Below, piece after piece: positions 36,714 through 44,937 of a stretch of DNA of 64,000 bases (position 1 is the first letter of the stretch; every line of letters starts with the position of its first letter). The translations under genes and the position numbers were made by a program. The stretch is from the NCBI GenBank assembly GCA_024642215.1, contig JAHEBO010000016.1, forward strand, positions 39,783-103,782, written 5' to 3'. Under the pieces are notes generated by a model. That model had not been told where the DNA came from, did no database searches, and worked only from the letters and a program-made list of their open reading frames with translations. The stretch is from Limnohabitans sp. (GTDB taxonomy: Bacteria > Pseudomonadota > Gammaproteobacteria > Burkholderiales > Burkholderiaceae_C).

Positions 36714-38036
36714 ATGAAGCTTCGTCAACTCGTTCTCGCTGCATCGGTGGTGGCTGCGGCCGCTACCAGCGCGTTGGTCAGCACGGCTGCCTTCGCGCAA
36801 GCCAAAGAACAATTTTTCCCCGTGCTGCCTTACCGAACCGGTGCTTATGCACCTAACGGTGTGCCATGGGCCAACGGCTACGCCGACTACCTCAAGCTGA
36901 TCAATGCTCGTGACGGCGGTATCAATGGCGTGAAGATCACTTTCGAAGAGTGCGACACAGCCTACGCCACAGACCGCGGTGTGGAATGCTATGAGCGCCT
37001 GAAAGGCAAAGCACAAGGCGGTATCTTCCAGCCTTTGTCCACCGGCATTACCTTCGCTTTGACAGAAAAAGCGCCCACTGACAAAAACCCCTTGATCACT
37101 GGCGGCTATGGCCGTTCAGAGTCTAGCGACGGTGGTGTGTTCAAGTGGAACTTCCCCTTGCAGGGTACTTACTGGTCTGGCGCTGACATCATCATGCAGC
37201 ACCTCACCAAGAAAGAAAATGGCAACTTGAAAGGCAAAAAGATTGCCTTGGTCTACCACGACAGCCCCTACGGCAAAGAGCCTATTCCTTTGTTGCAAGA
37301 GCGCGCCAAAATGCAAGGTTACGACTTGCAATTGTTGCCCGTGACAGCACCAGGCGTGGAGCAAAAAGCCACTTGGTTGCAAATTCGCCAAGCCCGTCCT
37401 GACTACGTTTTGCTGTGGGGCTGGGGCGTGATGAACTCTGCTGCTTTGAAAGAAGCTGTGGCCACAGGTTACCCTCGCGACAAAATGTTCGGCGTGTGGT
37501 GGTCTGCTGCTGAACCCGACGTCAAAGACGTGGGCGAGGCTGCTAAAGGTTACACAGGTCTGGTGGCCACTGGCCCTGGCGGCAAAGTGATCGAAGACAT
37601 CCAGAAGCACGTGCATGCCAAGAAGCAAGGCACAGGCCCAGCAGACGAAGTCAACAGCACTTTGTACAACCGCGGTTTGGTGAGTGCCGCTTTGGCGGTT
37701 GAAGGTGTTCGCGCTGCGCAAGAACGCTTTGGCAAAGGCAAAGTGATGAACGGTGACCAAATTCGTTGGGGCTTGGAAAACCTGAACATGGACGACAAAG
37801 CACTGAAGAAATTGGGCCTTGATACGGTCATGAAACCCCTCAGCACATCATGCCTCGACCACGAAGGTTCACGCACTGCACGTTTGCACACATGGGACGG
37901 CAAAAAATGGAATTACAGCTCTGACTGGATCGAAGCCGACACCTCCATCATCAAGCCACTCGTGAAGCAATTTGCTGACAAGTACGCTGCAGAGAAAAAA
38001 CTGACACGCCGCACACCTGCGGACTGCCAGTCTTAA
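36714..38036 (+). CDS. Branched-chain-type ABC transporter substrate-binding protein
   Basis: The 440-residue periplasmic receptor has a signal peptide (KLRQLVLAASVVAAAATSALVSTAAFAQA, cleaved near residue 29). The mature part starts AKEQFFPVLPYRTGAYAPNGVPWANGYADYLKLINARDGGINGVKITFEECDT-like sequence of the LivK/Peripla_BP_6 family. It is larger than amino-acid LivK (about 370) and belongs to the long subgroup found with AMP ligases. AGGAGA precedes the ATG. A stable hairpin pair follows the stop, probably protecting this mRNA so that receptor is made in excess over the ATPase downstream. Confidence 0.92.
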   Translation: MKLRQLVLAASVVAAAATSALVSTAAFAQAKEQFFPVLPYRTGAYAPNGVPWANGYADYLKLINARDGGINGVKITFEECDTAYATDRGVECYERLKGKAQGGIFQPLSTGITFALTEKAPTDKNPLITGGYGRSESSDGGVFKWNFPLQGTYWSGADIIMQHLTKKENGNLKGKKIALVYHDSPYGKEPIPLLQERAKMQGYDLQLLPVTAPGVEQKATWLQIRQARPDYVLLWGWGVMNSAALKEAVATGYPRDKMFGVWWSAAEPDVKDVGEAAKGYTGLVATGPGGKVIEDIQKHVHAKKQGTGPADEVNSTLYNRGLVSAALAVEGVRAAQERFGKGKVMNGDQIRWGLENLNMDDKALKKLGLDTVMKPLSTSCLDHEGSRTARLHTWDGKKWNYSSDWIEADTSIIKPLVKQFADKYAAEKKLTRRTPADCQS

Positions 38037-38051
38037 TCGTGACACACGAGC

Positions 38052-38104
38052 GGGTGGCATTTTCAAATGCCGCCCCTCTTCTTCAGACTTGCGTGCAGGT
38101 CTGA
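38052..38104 (+). promoter_or_regulatory. Two hairpins between binding-protein gene and livF
   Basis: The first hairpin, GGGTGGCATT (38052-38061) with AATGCCGCCC (38066-38075), contains one G-T pair and is followed by a pyrimidine-rich run. The second has TCAGAC (38083-38088) paired with GTCTGA (38099-38104). They may act as a partial terminator or as a 3'-end stabiliser of the receptor mRNA. Confidence 0.55.
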
Positions 38105-38137
38105 GGTGGAGTTTCAAATTCATTGAGCAGGGTCATC

Positions 38138-38947
38138 ATGGACGCTAAAAATATTGTTCTCAACGTCAATGGCATTGAAGTCATTTACAACCACGTCATC
38201 TTGGTTTTAAAGGGTGTGTCTTTGCAAGTGCCAGAAGGCAGCATCGTGGCTTTGCTGGGCGGCAATGGTGCAGGCAAAACCACCACCTTGCGCGCGGTGT
38301 CCAACTTGTTGCAAGGCGAGCGCGGTGCAGTGACCAAAGGCTCGATTGAGTTGCGCGGTGAGCGCATCGAAAACTTGTCCCCAGCCGATTTGGTTCAGCG
38401 CGGTGTGGTGCAGGTCATGGAAGGCCGTCACTGCTTTGCGCACTTGACCATCGAAGAGAACTTGCTCACGGGTTCTTACACGCGCAAAGACAAAGGTGAA
38501 ATTGCGGCCAATTTGGAAAAGGTTTACAACTATTTTCCGCGTCTCAAAACACGCCGCACGTCACAAGCCGCTTATACCTCCGGTGGTGAACAGCAGATGT
38601 GCGCCATTGGCCGTGCCATCATGACCAACCCCAGCATGGTGTTGCTCGACGAGCCCTCGATGGGCTTGGCACCTCAAATTGTGGAAGAGGTGTTCAACAT
38701 CGTGCGCGACTTGAATACCAAAGAAAAAGTGACCTTCTTGTTGGCCGAACAAAACACCAACATGGCCTTGAAGTATTCCGACTACGGTTACATCATGGAA
38801 AGTGGCCGCATTGTGATGGACGGCGCGGCCCAAGACTTGGCCAGCAACGAAGACGTCAAAGAGTTTTACCTCGGCATGGGCGGTGGCGAGCGCAAGAGCT
38901 TCAAAGATGTGAAGAGCTACAAACGCCGCAAGCGCTGGTTGGCTTAA
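38138..38947 (+). CDS. livF: Branched-chain-type ABC transporter ATP-binding protein LivF
   Basis: The second ATPase subunit of the LIV-type importer (269 residues from ATG 38138) has Walker [14 protein letters not shown], the LivF-typical GVVQVMEGRHCFAHLTIEENLLTG, signature YTSGGEQQMCAIGRAIM and Walker B VLLDEPSMGLAP. The family tail is extended by GGERKSFKDVKSYKRRKRWLA, basic and usual in the ligase-linked subgroup. The signature reads TSGGEQQ in place of LSGGEQQ. An upstream in-frame TTG at 38123 would only add five residues. Confidence 0.92.
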   Translation: MDAKNIVLNVNGIEVIYNHVILVLKGVSLQVPEGSIVALLGGNGAGKTTTLRAVSNLLQGERGAVTKGSIELRGERIENLSPADLVQRGVVQVMEGRHCFAHLTIEENLLTGSYTRKDKGEIAANLEKVYNYFPRLKTRRTSQAAYTSGGEQQMCAIGRAIMTNPSMVLLDEPSMGLAPQIVEEVFNIVRDLNTKEKVTFLLAEQNTNMALKYSDYGYIMESGRIVMDGAAQDLASNEDVKEFYLGMGGGERKSFKDVKSYKRRKRWLA

Positions 38948-38975
38948 TCCATCCAAACTCATTCAAAGGATTTTT

Positions 38976-40238
38976 ATGAACACGCACATGGATGCATTGG
39001 AAACGCGCGCCCCTGCCGAGCGCGAAGCCGCACTGTTGGCCGCCTTGCCAGCACAAGTTGCGCACGCCCAAAAAAATGCGCCGGCCTTTACAGATGCTTT
39101 GAAAGGCATCAACGCGACAGACATCACCTCACGCGCGGCCTTGGCCAAATTACCGGTGGTGCGCAAATACGAATTGCTTGAAAAACAAAAAGCCTCACGT
39201 GCTGCCGGGGGCAGTGTGTTTGGCGGTTTCAGCGCGCTTTCATTTGGCAAGAACATGCCTCGCGTGTTTTCCAGTCCAGGTCCCATTTATGAACCGGAAG
39301 GTGCACGTGCCGATTATTGGCGCATGGCCCGCGCCATTGCGGCTGCCGGTTTTAAATCGGGTGAACTCATTCACAACTGTTTCAGCTACCACTTCACACC
39401 CGCGGGTTCCATGATGGAGTCAGGTGCGCACGCCTTGGGTTGTACAGTATTCCCTGGCGGTATTGGTCAAACCGAGCAGCAAGTCCAAGCCATGGCTGAG
39501 CTGCAGCCTGCGGGCTACATCGGCACCCCTAGCTTCTTGAAAATCATCATCGAGAAAGCCGCCGAAATGGGCGTGCCTTTGCCGTCTGTTCAAAAAGCCT
39601 TGGTGTCGGGCGAAGCCTTTCCGCCCAGCTTGCGCGATTGGATGACCGAGCGCGGTGTCAATGCCTATCAGTGCTACGCCACCGCCGATGTGGGCCTCAT
39701 TGCCTACGAAACCAGTGCCCGCCAAGGCTTGATCGTCGATGAAGGCGTGATGGTGGAAATCGTTCGTCCCGGCACCGGCGATCCTGTACCCGAAGGCGAA
39801 GTGGGTGAGTTGGTCATCACCAGCCTCAACCCCGACTACCCCTTGATTCGTTTTGGCACTGGCGATTTGTCGGCCATTTTGAGTGGTCCTTGCCCAACGG
39901 GCCGTACCAACCAGCGCATCAAGGGCTGGATGGGCCGCGCTGACCAAACCACCAAGGTGCGCGGTATGTTTGTGCATCCGGGTCAAGTGGCCGAAGTGGT
40001 GAAGCGTTTCCCCGCCGCCTTGAAAGCCCGTTTGGTGGTGCGAGGCGAGATGGCCAACGACAGCATGGCTTTGCACGTGGAGACCCAAACTGCTGGTTCG
40101 GGTGAGGCTGAACTCAAAGCCCAAATTGCCGAGGCGATTCGAGACATTACAAAACTTCGCAGCGAGGTGGTGTTGGTGGCGCCTGGCAGCTTGGTCAACG
40201 ATGGCAAAGTCATTGAGGACGCACGCAGTTATCAGTGA
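38976..40238 (+). CDS. Phenylacetate-CoA ligase (PaaK)-like protein with altered ATP loop
   Basis: The 420-residue protein has the PaaK-type adenylate-forming fold: a middle part with PAGYIGTPSFLKIIIEKAAEMG, QCYATADVGLIAYET and GELVITSLNPDYPLIRFGTGDLSAI, and a C-terminal domain with KVRGMFVHPGQVAEVVKRF and the final lysine segment NDGKVIED. The usual P-loop SSGTTGKPT is not present; the aligned place reads FSSPGPIYEPEG, without the Thr/Gly residues that hold ATP phosphates. Activity may be altered or lost. It ends the LIV operon; a terminator follows about 80 bases downstream. Its pairing with a canonical ligase at the other end of the operon is a recurring layout in Burkholderiales as I recall. 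Confidence 0.87.
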   Translation: MNTHMDALETRAPAEREAALLAALPAQVAHAQKNAPAFTDALKGINATDITSRAALAKLPVVRKYELLEKQKASRAAGGSVFGGFSALSFGKNMPRVFSSPGPIYEPEGARADYWRMARAIAAAGFKSGELIHNCFSYHFTPAGSMMESGAHALGCTVFPGGIGQTEQQVQAMAELQPAGYIGTPSFLKIIIEKAAEMGVPLPSVQKALVSGEAFPPSLRDWMTERGVNAYQCYATADVGLIAYETSARQGLIVDEGVMVEIVRPGTGDPVPEGEVGELVITSLNPDYPLIRFGTGDLSAILSGPCPTGRTNQRIKGWMGRADQTTKVRGMFVHPGQVAEVVKRFPAALKARLVVRGEMANDSMALHVETQTAGSGEAELKAQIAEAIRDITKLRSEVVLVAPGSLVNDGKVIEDARSYQ

Positions 40239-40316
40239 TCATCAGGCCCGTTGCCATGCGTCATATGCCATGTGGGCAAATTGGCCAAAGCCACGGCCAA
40301 CGGGTTGATTTGACGC

Positions 40317-40352
40317 AAAAGGTCTTCATTCTTGAGGGTATGAAGACCTTTT
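40317..40352 (+). terminator. Terminator of the ligase-LIV operon
   Basis: A perfect 13-bp stem, AAAAGGTCTTCAT (40317-40329) with ATGAAGACCTTTT (40340-40352), closes on a 10-base loop. The stem's own T residues supply the U tract. It lies between the PaaK-like gene and the second Bug receptor. Confidence 0.85.
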
Positions 40353-40433
40353 CGTTGAGGGTGTAAGTGTTTCCGCGGGGGTCCGTGGGTGTCAGGCCGG
40401 ACTAAACTAAAGGTTCTAGACAAGGAGTTATAG

Positions 40434-41408
40434 ATGAAACGCATGCTCGTACTGGCTGCCGCCGCCTTATCGCTGTTGGCCCAAGCTCAAACTTACCCTG
40501 GCACCAAGCCCATCACCTTCGTGGTGCCCTTCGCAGCCGGAGGCCCTACAGACCGTGTGGCACGTGATTTGGCTGAAGCCATGCGCGCACCTTTGGGCGG
40601 TGCGGTTCTCCTCGTTGACAATGCCGCGGGTGCCGGTGGCTCCATTGGCGCGAACAAGGTTGCCAAAGCAACACCCGATGGCCATACCTTGCTGGTTCAC
40701 CACATCGGCATGGCCACCATGCCCACTTTGGTTCGCAACATTCCCTTCAAAGTCGAAAGCGACTTTGAATACGTCGGCATGATCAATGACGTGCCCATGA
40801 CCCTCATTGGCAAGCCCGGCTTGCCAGCCAACAACTACAAAGAGTTGGCGACTTGGGTCGTCGCCAACAAAGGCAAAATTAATTTGGGCAATGCAGGTGT
40901 GGGTTCTGCGTCTCACCTCTGCGGCTTGTTGTATCAAAATGCCGTTCAAGTTGACATGACCACTGTGCCTTACAAAGGCACAGCCCCTGCCATGACCGAT
41001 CTGATGGGTGGCCAAATTGATTTGATGTGCGATCAAACCACCAACACCACCAGCCAAATTGAAGGCAAAAAAGTCAAGGCTTTTGCGGTCACCACCAACA
41101 AGCGTCTCACCACACCAGCCCTCAAAGATTTGCCCACCATGCAAGAGTCTGGTCTGAAAGGCTTTGAAGTCACCATTTGGCACGGTATTTATGCCCCCAA
41201 AGGCACGCCCCCCGATGTATTGGCCAAACTCAACGCTGCTTTAAAAGTGGCTCTGAAAGATCCTGAGTTCATCAAGAAGCAAGAAGGCCTGGGCGCTGTG
41301 GTCGTGACAGACAAGCGTGTCGAACCTGCTGAACACAAGAAATTTGTGGCTGCTGAAATTGCCAAGTGGAGTCCCGTCATCAAGGCGGCAGGCGTTTACG
41401 CCGACTAA
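40434..41408 (+). CDS. Bug/TctC-family periplasmic solute-binding protein
   Basis: This second Bug receptor has 324 residues. The signal peptide KRMLVLAAAALSLLAQAQ is cleaved near residue 20. Mature motifs are KPITFVVPFAAGGPTDRVARDLAEAM, VDNAAGAGGSIGANKVAKATPDGHTLLVHH, and the C-terminal KKFVAAEIAKWSPVIKAAGV. AAGGAG precedes the ATG. It has its own transcription unit between two strong terminators and no tctAB partners. The terminator hairpin in front separates it from the LIV cluster, so functional links to that cluster are doubtful. Confidence 0.91.
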   Translation: MKRMLVLAAAALSLLAQAQTYPGTKPITFVVPFAAGGPTDRVARDLAEAMRAPLGGAVLLVDNAAGAGGSIGANKVAKATPDGHTLLVHHIGMATMPTLVRNIPFKVESDFEYVGMINDVPMTLIGKPGLPANNYKELATWVVANKGKINLGNAGVGSASHLCGLLYQNAVQVDMTTVPYKGTAPAMTDLMGGQIDLMCDQTTNTTSQIEGKKVKAFAVTTNKRLTTPALKDLPTMQESGLKGFEVTIWHGIYAPKGTPPDVLAKLNAALKVALKDPEFIKKQEGLGAVVVTDKRVEPAEHKKFVAAEIAKWSPVIKAAGVYAD

Positions 41409-41429
41409 TGACGTCACGAGCCTCCCTCC

Positions 41430-41456
41430 AAAAAACCGCTCTATGAGCGGTTTTTT
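41430..41456. terminator. Terminator after second Bug gene, shared with glk
   Basis: AAAAAACCGCTC (41430-41441) pairs perfectly over 12 bp with GAGCGGTTTTTT (41445-41456) around a TAT loop. It is symmetric enough to serve both converging genes; the glk stop codon overlaps its right end. Confidence 0.9.
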
Positions 41457-42421
41457 CATGCCAGCGATCTGGCGGCGCCTAACAATGCAGGGGATTCCTG
41501 CGCATTGATCACCCACACCGGAATTTCTTTCAAGTAGGTGCTGAAGCGACCCTTGGCTTCAAAACGTTCGCGGAAATTGGAAGTTTCAAACCAGCCCAAC
41601 CAGCGCGGCACAATGCCGCCGCCTATGTAGACCCCGCCTCGCGCGCCAATGGTCAGCGCCAGATCGCCCGCCACCGAACCTAAAAAGCCAGCAAACATCG
41701 CCATACTTTGCAGGGCCAGTGGGTCTTTGTTTTGCAAAGCCCAGGCTGTAATTTCGGCAGCACCTGCCACATCTACAGGCTGTTCTTGTTTCAGTTGTCT
41801 CAAGGCTAAATACAAATCTATCAAGCCTTGACCTGACAGCACACGCTCAGCAGACACGTGACCATCACGCTGTCGAATGAGCTCAATCACACGATATTCG
41901 GTGTCATTTTGAGCGGCCAGGGTGACGTGGCCACCTTCCCCAGCGATAGGCACCCAATGATCGTGCGCATCGATGGGCAGCAATCCCGAAACACCTAAAC
42001 CTGTGCCTGCACCAATCAAAGCTTTAGGTGCCCGTGCTTGTGCCACGGCGCCACCCACTTGCACCAAGTTTTCAGGTGGAATGGAAGGCAAGGCCAATGC
42101 CAATGCCGTGAAATCATTGATGACATTCAAATGCACCAAGCCCAAATTGCGTTGCATCTCCGAAATCGAGAAAGACCAATGGTGATTGGTCATGCGAATC
42201 AGATCGCCTGTCACGGGATTTGCAATGCCAAGAGCGCCTGCACGGGGCTGTGGCAGATTTTTCAAAGAGAGATAAGTACGGATTGCTGCTTCAAGGGATT
42301 CGTGTGCGGCGCACGGCAAGACCAGAACATGCTCAATGCCTGAGCGGTCGTTGGTCTGCCATCCGAACCGGGCGTTGGTGCCGCCCACATCTCCCAATAA
42401 ACGAGGAAATGCAATGGTCAC
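41456..42421 (-). CDS. glk: Glucokinase
   Basis: Glk phosphorylates glucose with ATP in the cytoplasm. The 321 residues equal E. coli Glk in length. Visible motifs are LLGDVGGTNARFGW (phosphate-binding, about 9-22), HLNVINDFTALALALP (catalytic aspartate region), LIGAGTGLGVSGL, GEGGHVTLA, and the C-terminal GARGGVYIGGGIVPRW. It is a ROK-unlike, group B glucokinase. Its 3' end overlaps the shared terminator. It is followed upstream on the same strand by the exbD genes after 20 bases, so they could be co-transcribed from tonB onwards. Confidence 0.95.
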   Translation of the reverse strand: MTIAFPRLLGDVGGTNARFGWQTNDRSGIEHVLVLPCAAHESLEAAIRTYLSLKNLPQPRAGALGIANPVTGDLIRMTNHHWSFSISEMQRNLGLVHLNVINDFTALALALPSIPPENLVQVGGAVAQARAPKALIGAGTGLGVSGLLPIDAHDHWVPIAGEGGHVTLAAQNDTEYRVIELIRQRDGHVSAERVLSGQGLIDLYLALRQLKQEQPVDVAGAAEITAWALQNKDPLALQSMAMFAGFLGSVAGDLALTIGARGGVYIGGGIVPRWLGWFETSNFRERFEAKGRFSTYLKEIPVWVINAQESPALLGAARSLA

Positions 42422-42441
42422 AAATCACATCTTCTGCAGAC

Positions 42442-42873
42442 TTAATTCACGAACTGCTCAGAGCCTACGATGCCCAGCTTGTTCAAGCCCAAACGTTGCG
42501 CGCTGGCCATCACCAAGGCCACGGCTTCGTACTTGGCTTTGGCGTGTGAGCGGATGTGCAGTTCGGGTTGAGGTTGAATGCCTGAGGCCTCTGTCAACTT
42601 CGCTTCTAAATCAGCGCGGCCCGCCACGGGGCGACCGTTCCAATTGATCACGCTGTTGGCATCCACATCAATCTTGATCACCACAGGTTCCACTTTTTTG
42701 GTGGGCGGTGTGGAAACCGGCATGTCCAAATTCACCGAGTGAAGTTGCGCAGGGATCGTGATGATCAACATGATCAACAGCACCAGCATCACGTCAATCA
42801 ATGGCGTGGTGTTGATCTCCATCATGACTTCTGGCTCGTCGCTGCCAGAGCCTGAACCGATGTTCATTCCCAT
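42442..42873 (-). CDS. exbD: ExbD/TolR-family protein, second of the TonB cluster
   Basis: The 143-residue protein has the N-terminal EVMMEINTTPLIDVMLVLLIMLIITIP with the proton-relay aspartate in the membrane helix, and a periplasmic domain of about 90 residues (VVIKIDVDANSVINWNGRPVAGRADLEAKL). It is encoded last in tonB-exbB-exbD-exbD, 12 bases after the other exbD, and 20 bases upstream of glk. It is a clear paralogue of the neighbouring ExbD, so the stator may contain an ExbD heterodimer, as in some TonB systems with two ExbDs. Confidence 0.92.
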   Translation of the reverse strand: MGMNIGSGSGSDEPEVMMEINTTPLIDVMLVLLIMLIITIPAQLHSVNLDMPVSTPPTKKVEPVVIKIDVDANSVINWNGRPVAGRADLEAKLTEASGIQPQPELHIRSHAKAKYEAVALVMASAQRLGLNKLGIVGSEQFVN

Positions 42874-42885
42874 GATCTTGTTCCT

Positions 42886-43299
42886 TTATTGCGGTTCAGT
42901 GATGAACCCGACCTTGGTGATGCCGGCGCGCTGCACCGCATACATCACCCGGCCCACCGACTCAAAGTCGCTCTTGCCATCGCCCCTAATCTGAACTTCA
43001 GGCTGGGGTTTCATGACCGCAAACTTCTTCATGCGCTGGAGCAGGTCGTCTGAATTTTTAATGGGTGTGTCGTACAAGAAGATCTTGCCCTTCACATCCA
43101 CAGAGATGATCACGTTTTCTGGCTTGGTCTCCCGCACCATGTTTTTCTCTTTGGGCAAGTCCACCTTGATGGACGTTGTCACCACCGGAATCGTGATCAA
43201 GAAGATGATCAGCAAAACCAACATCACGTCCACCAAGGGCGTGGTGTTGATCTGGCTCATGATCTCGTCATCGCCTTCTGAGCCTACGTTCATTGCCAT
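42886..43299 (-). CDS. exbD: ExbD/TolR-family protein, first of the TonB cluster
   Basis: The 137-residue protein has DEIMSQINTTPLVDVMLVLLIIFLITIPVVTTSIKV-type N-terminal sequence (membrane aspartate in LVDVML) and a periplasmic domain with IISVDVKGKIFLYDTPIKNSDDL. It follows exbB after 47 bases and precedes the second exbD by 12. Its periplasmic half differs clearly from that of the second ExbD, so the two are not recent duplicates. Confidence 0.93.
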   Translation of the reverse strand: MAMNVGSEGDDEIMSQINTTPLVDVMLVLLIIFLITIPVVTTSIKVDLPKEKNMVRETKPENVIISVDVKGKIFLYDTPIKNSDDLLQRMKKFAVMKPQPEVQIRGDGKSDFESVGRVMYAVQRAGITKVGFITEPQ

Positions 43300-43346
43300 G
43301 ATGGGCCTCTCAGTAAATTGAGCTTTGAATGATGAGCAAGCTTGAA

Positions 43347-44204
43347 TTACTTGTTGCTAGAAGCCAGCAACACAGAGTGCAAGTCAGAACCAAATGCGTT
43401 CACGTCTTCCATCACAGCTTTGTTGCGACGCACCAACCAGTTGTAACCGAGCACGGCAGGCACGGCCACAGCCAAACCGATGGCGGTCATGATCAAAGAC
43501 TCGCCCACGGGGCCCGCCACTTTGTCGATGGATGCTTGGCCGGACATGCCGATTTTCACGAGCGCGTTGTAGATGCCCCAAACGGTACCGAACAAGCCCA
43601 CGAAAGGTGATGTGGAGCCCACTGTGGCGAGCACAGCCAAGCCGTCTTGCATGCGGCTTTGAACGTTGCCAATGGCGCGCTGAATGCTTTGGGTGGTCCA
43701 AGTGTTGAAGTCCACAGCGCCCAACAGGCCTGTGTGCTTGTTGGCGCTCTCAAGGCCTTTTTCTGCAATGAAGCGGAAAGGGCTCTCTTCAGACAAGCTG
43801 TCTGCGCCTTGACGCAATGAAGCGGCTTTCCAGAAAGATTCTTGCGCAGCCGCTGCAAATTTAGCGGCTTTCGATTGTTCAAAGAACTTGGTAATGATGA
43901 CGTACCAAGAGCCCATGGACATGAGCACCAAGATCAGCAAGGTGCCTTTGGCCACGATGTCACCCTGGTTCCACAATGCGGACAGGCCGTAGGGGTTCTC
44001 TTCTGCTGCGTGCGCAGGCGCGGCTTCTGCAGCAGCGGGTGCGGCGGCGCTCAAGGGTGCTGCAGGTGCAGCTTCTGGCGCAGCAGGTGCCGCGGCAGCA
44101 GCAGGCGCCGCCTCTTTGGGCTTGGCCGCAAAGCTGGTGCTGGCCAAACCAACGCCTGCGACCAAACCGATGGCCAGTACGAGAGTTTTGAGTTGCTTGA
44201 TCAT
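43347..44204 (-). CDS. exbB: ExbB-type proton channel with signal-like, Ala/Pro-rich N-terminus
   Basis: The 285-residue protein energises TonB with ExbD through the proton motive force. The start MIKQLKTL at 44204 has AGGAGT 8 bases upstream; an earlier ATG at 44231 lacks one. The N-terminus looks like a cleavable signal peptide (TLVLAIGLVAGVGLASTSFA), followed by about 50 residues of Ala/Pro repeats, then the ExbB domain with three helices (TLLILVLMSMGSWYVII, STSPFVGLFGTVWGIYNAL, ESLIMTAIGLAVAVPAVLGYNW). E. coli ExbB is 244 residues and lacks this signal-plus-linker. The gene is 100 bases downstream of tonB. Confidence 0.93.
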   Translation of the reverse strand: MIKQLKTLVLAIGLVAGVGLASTSFAAKPKEAAPAAAAAPAAPEAAPAAPLSAAAPAAAEAAPAHAAEENPYGLSALWNQGDIVAKGTLLILVLMSMGSWYVIITKFFEQSKAAKFAAAAQESFWKAASLRQGADSLSEESPFRFIAEKGLESANKHTGLLGAVDFNTWTTQSIQRAIGNVQSRMQDGLAVLATVGSTSPFVGLFGTVWGIYNALVKIGMSGQASIDKVAGPVGESLIMTAIGLAVAVPAVLGYNWLVRRNKAVMEDVNAFGSDLHSVLLASSNK

Positions 44205-44304
44205 GGAAAGACTCCTGTGAAACGTATTCAATTAAGTTTTAAAAAGTTCAACACTATGTTGCTTGTTTGCGGGTGCTTGGATTTTGAGAAGTTTCTGCAA
44301 CTTC

Positions 44305-44937
44305 TTATTCCAAACGCCATGTGTATTTCATGCTCGCCCAGCTTTGCTGAGGTTTGCCATCCACCGTGCCAGGCCTGAATTGACACTTGGACAAGCCCGC
44401 ACGCGCAGCTTCGTCCAGGCGCCTAAAGCCCGAGGACTTTTCGACGGCAGATTCAAGCACCTTGCCGTCTGCGCCGACCAAGAACTTCAGCGTCACGGTG
44501 CCTTCTTCTTCCAAGCGCTTGGAGGCGCTGGGGTACTCAGGCTTCTCGCAACTTGATGCACTGATCACAGCAGCCGTCGAAACGGGGCCAGAAGCCACTG
44601 GCAACGGCGAAGGCGGGGCAACAGGTTGCGGCGTGTTGGACACGGCAGCAATGGCATTCACGGGTGTGGGGGCGGCCACAGCAATTTCCACAGGCGGCAC
44701 ATAAGCCGGCGGTGGGGGCGGCAAATTCTTCGGCGGTGGAGGTGGCGGGGGCGGCGGAATGTCCGGTTTGGTCTCTTCCAAAAGAACGGCCTCAACCGGT
44801 CCTTTGATCACTTTCACAAACTTGCGCGCAAGTCCGGAGTTGATGGCCCAAAACAGCAGCCCGTGTAACACCACCACTACCGTCAAACCCACGACATGTT
44901 TGCGGGGTGTTCTCTGCCGGCTGGCGTAATCGATCAT
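44305..44937 (-). CDS. tonB: TonB energy transducer
   Basis: The 210-residue protein spans the inner membrane once (HVVGLTVVVVLHGLLFWAIN, about 14-33, with the helix histidine that contacts ExbB/D), has a Pro-rich periplasmic rod (EETKPDIPPPPPPPPPKNLPPPPP, split here by other residues), and a C-terminal TonB domain (EYPSASKRLEEEGTVTLKFLVGADGK and FRPGTVDGKPQQSWASMKYTWRLE). A GGAG ribosome binding site precedes the ATG. It heads tonB-exbB-exbD-exbD. No TonB-dependent receptor is in the window. A perfect inverted repeat lies 88 bases upstream. Confidence 0.93.
   Translation of the reverse strand: MIDYASRQRTPRKHVVGLTVVVVLHGLLFWAINSGLARKFVKVIKGPVEAVLLEETKPDIPPPPPPPPPKNLPPPPPAYVPPVEIAVAAPTPVNAIAAVSNTPQPVAPPSPLPVASGPVSTAAVISASSCEKPEYPSASKRLEEEGTVTLKFLVGADGKVLESAVEKSSGFRRLDEAARAGLSKCQFRPGTVDGKPQQSWASMKYTWRLE

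Noticed and set aside
40239-40433. Possible tRNA or small RNA gene in the gap before the second Bug receptor
   Set aside because: The only structure is the terminator stem; no cloverleaf or T-arm sequence was found.
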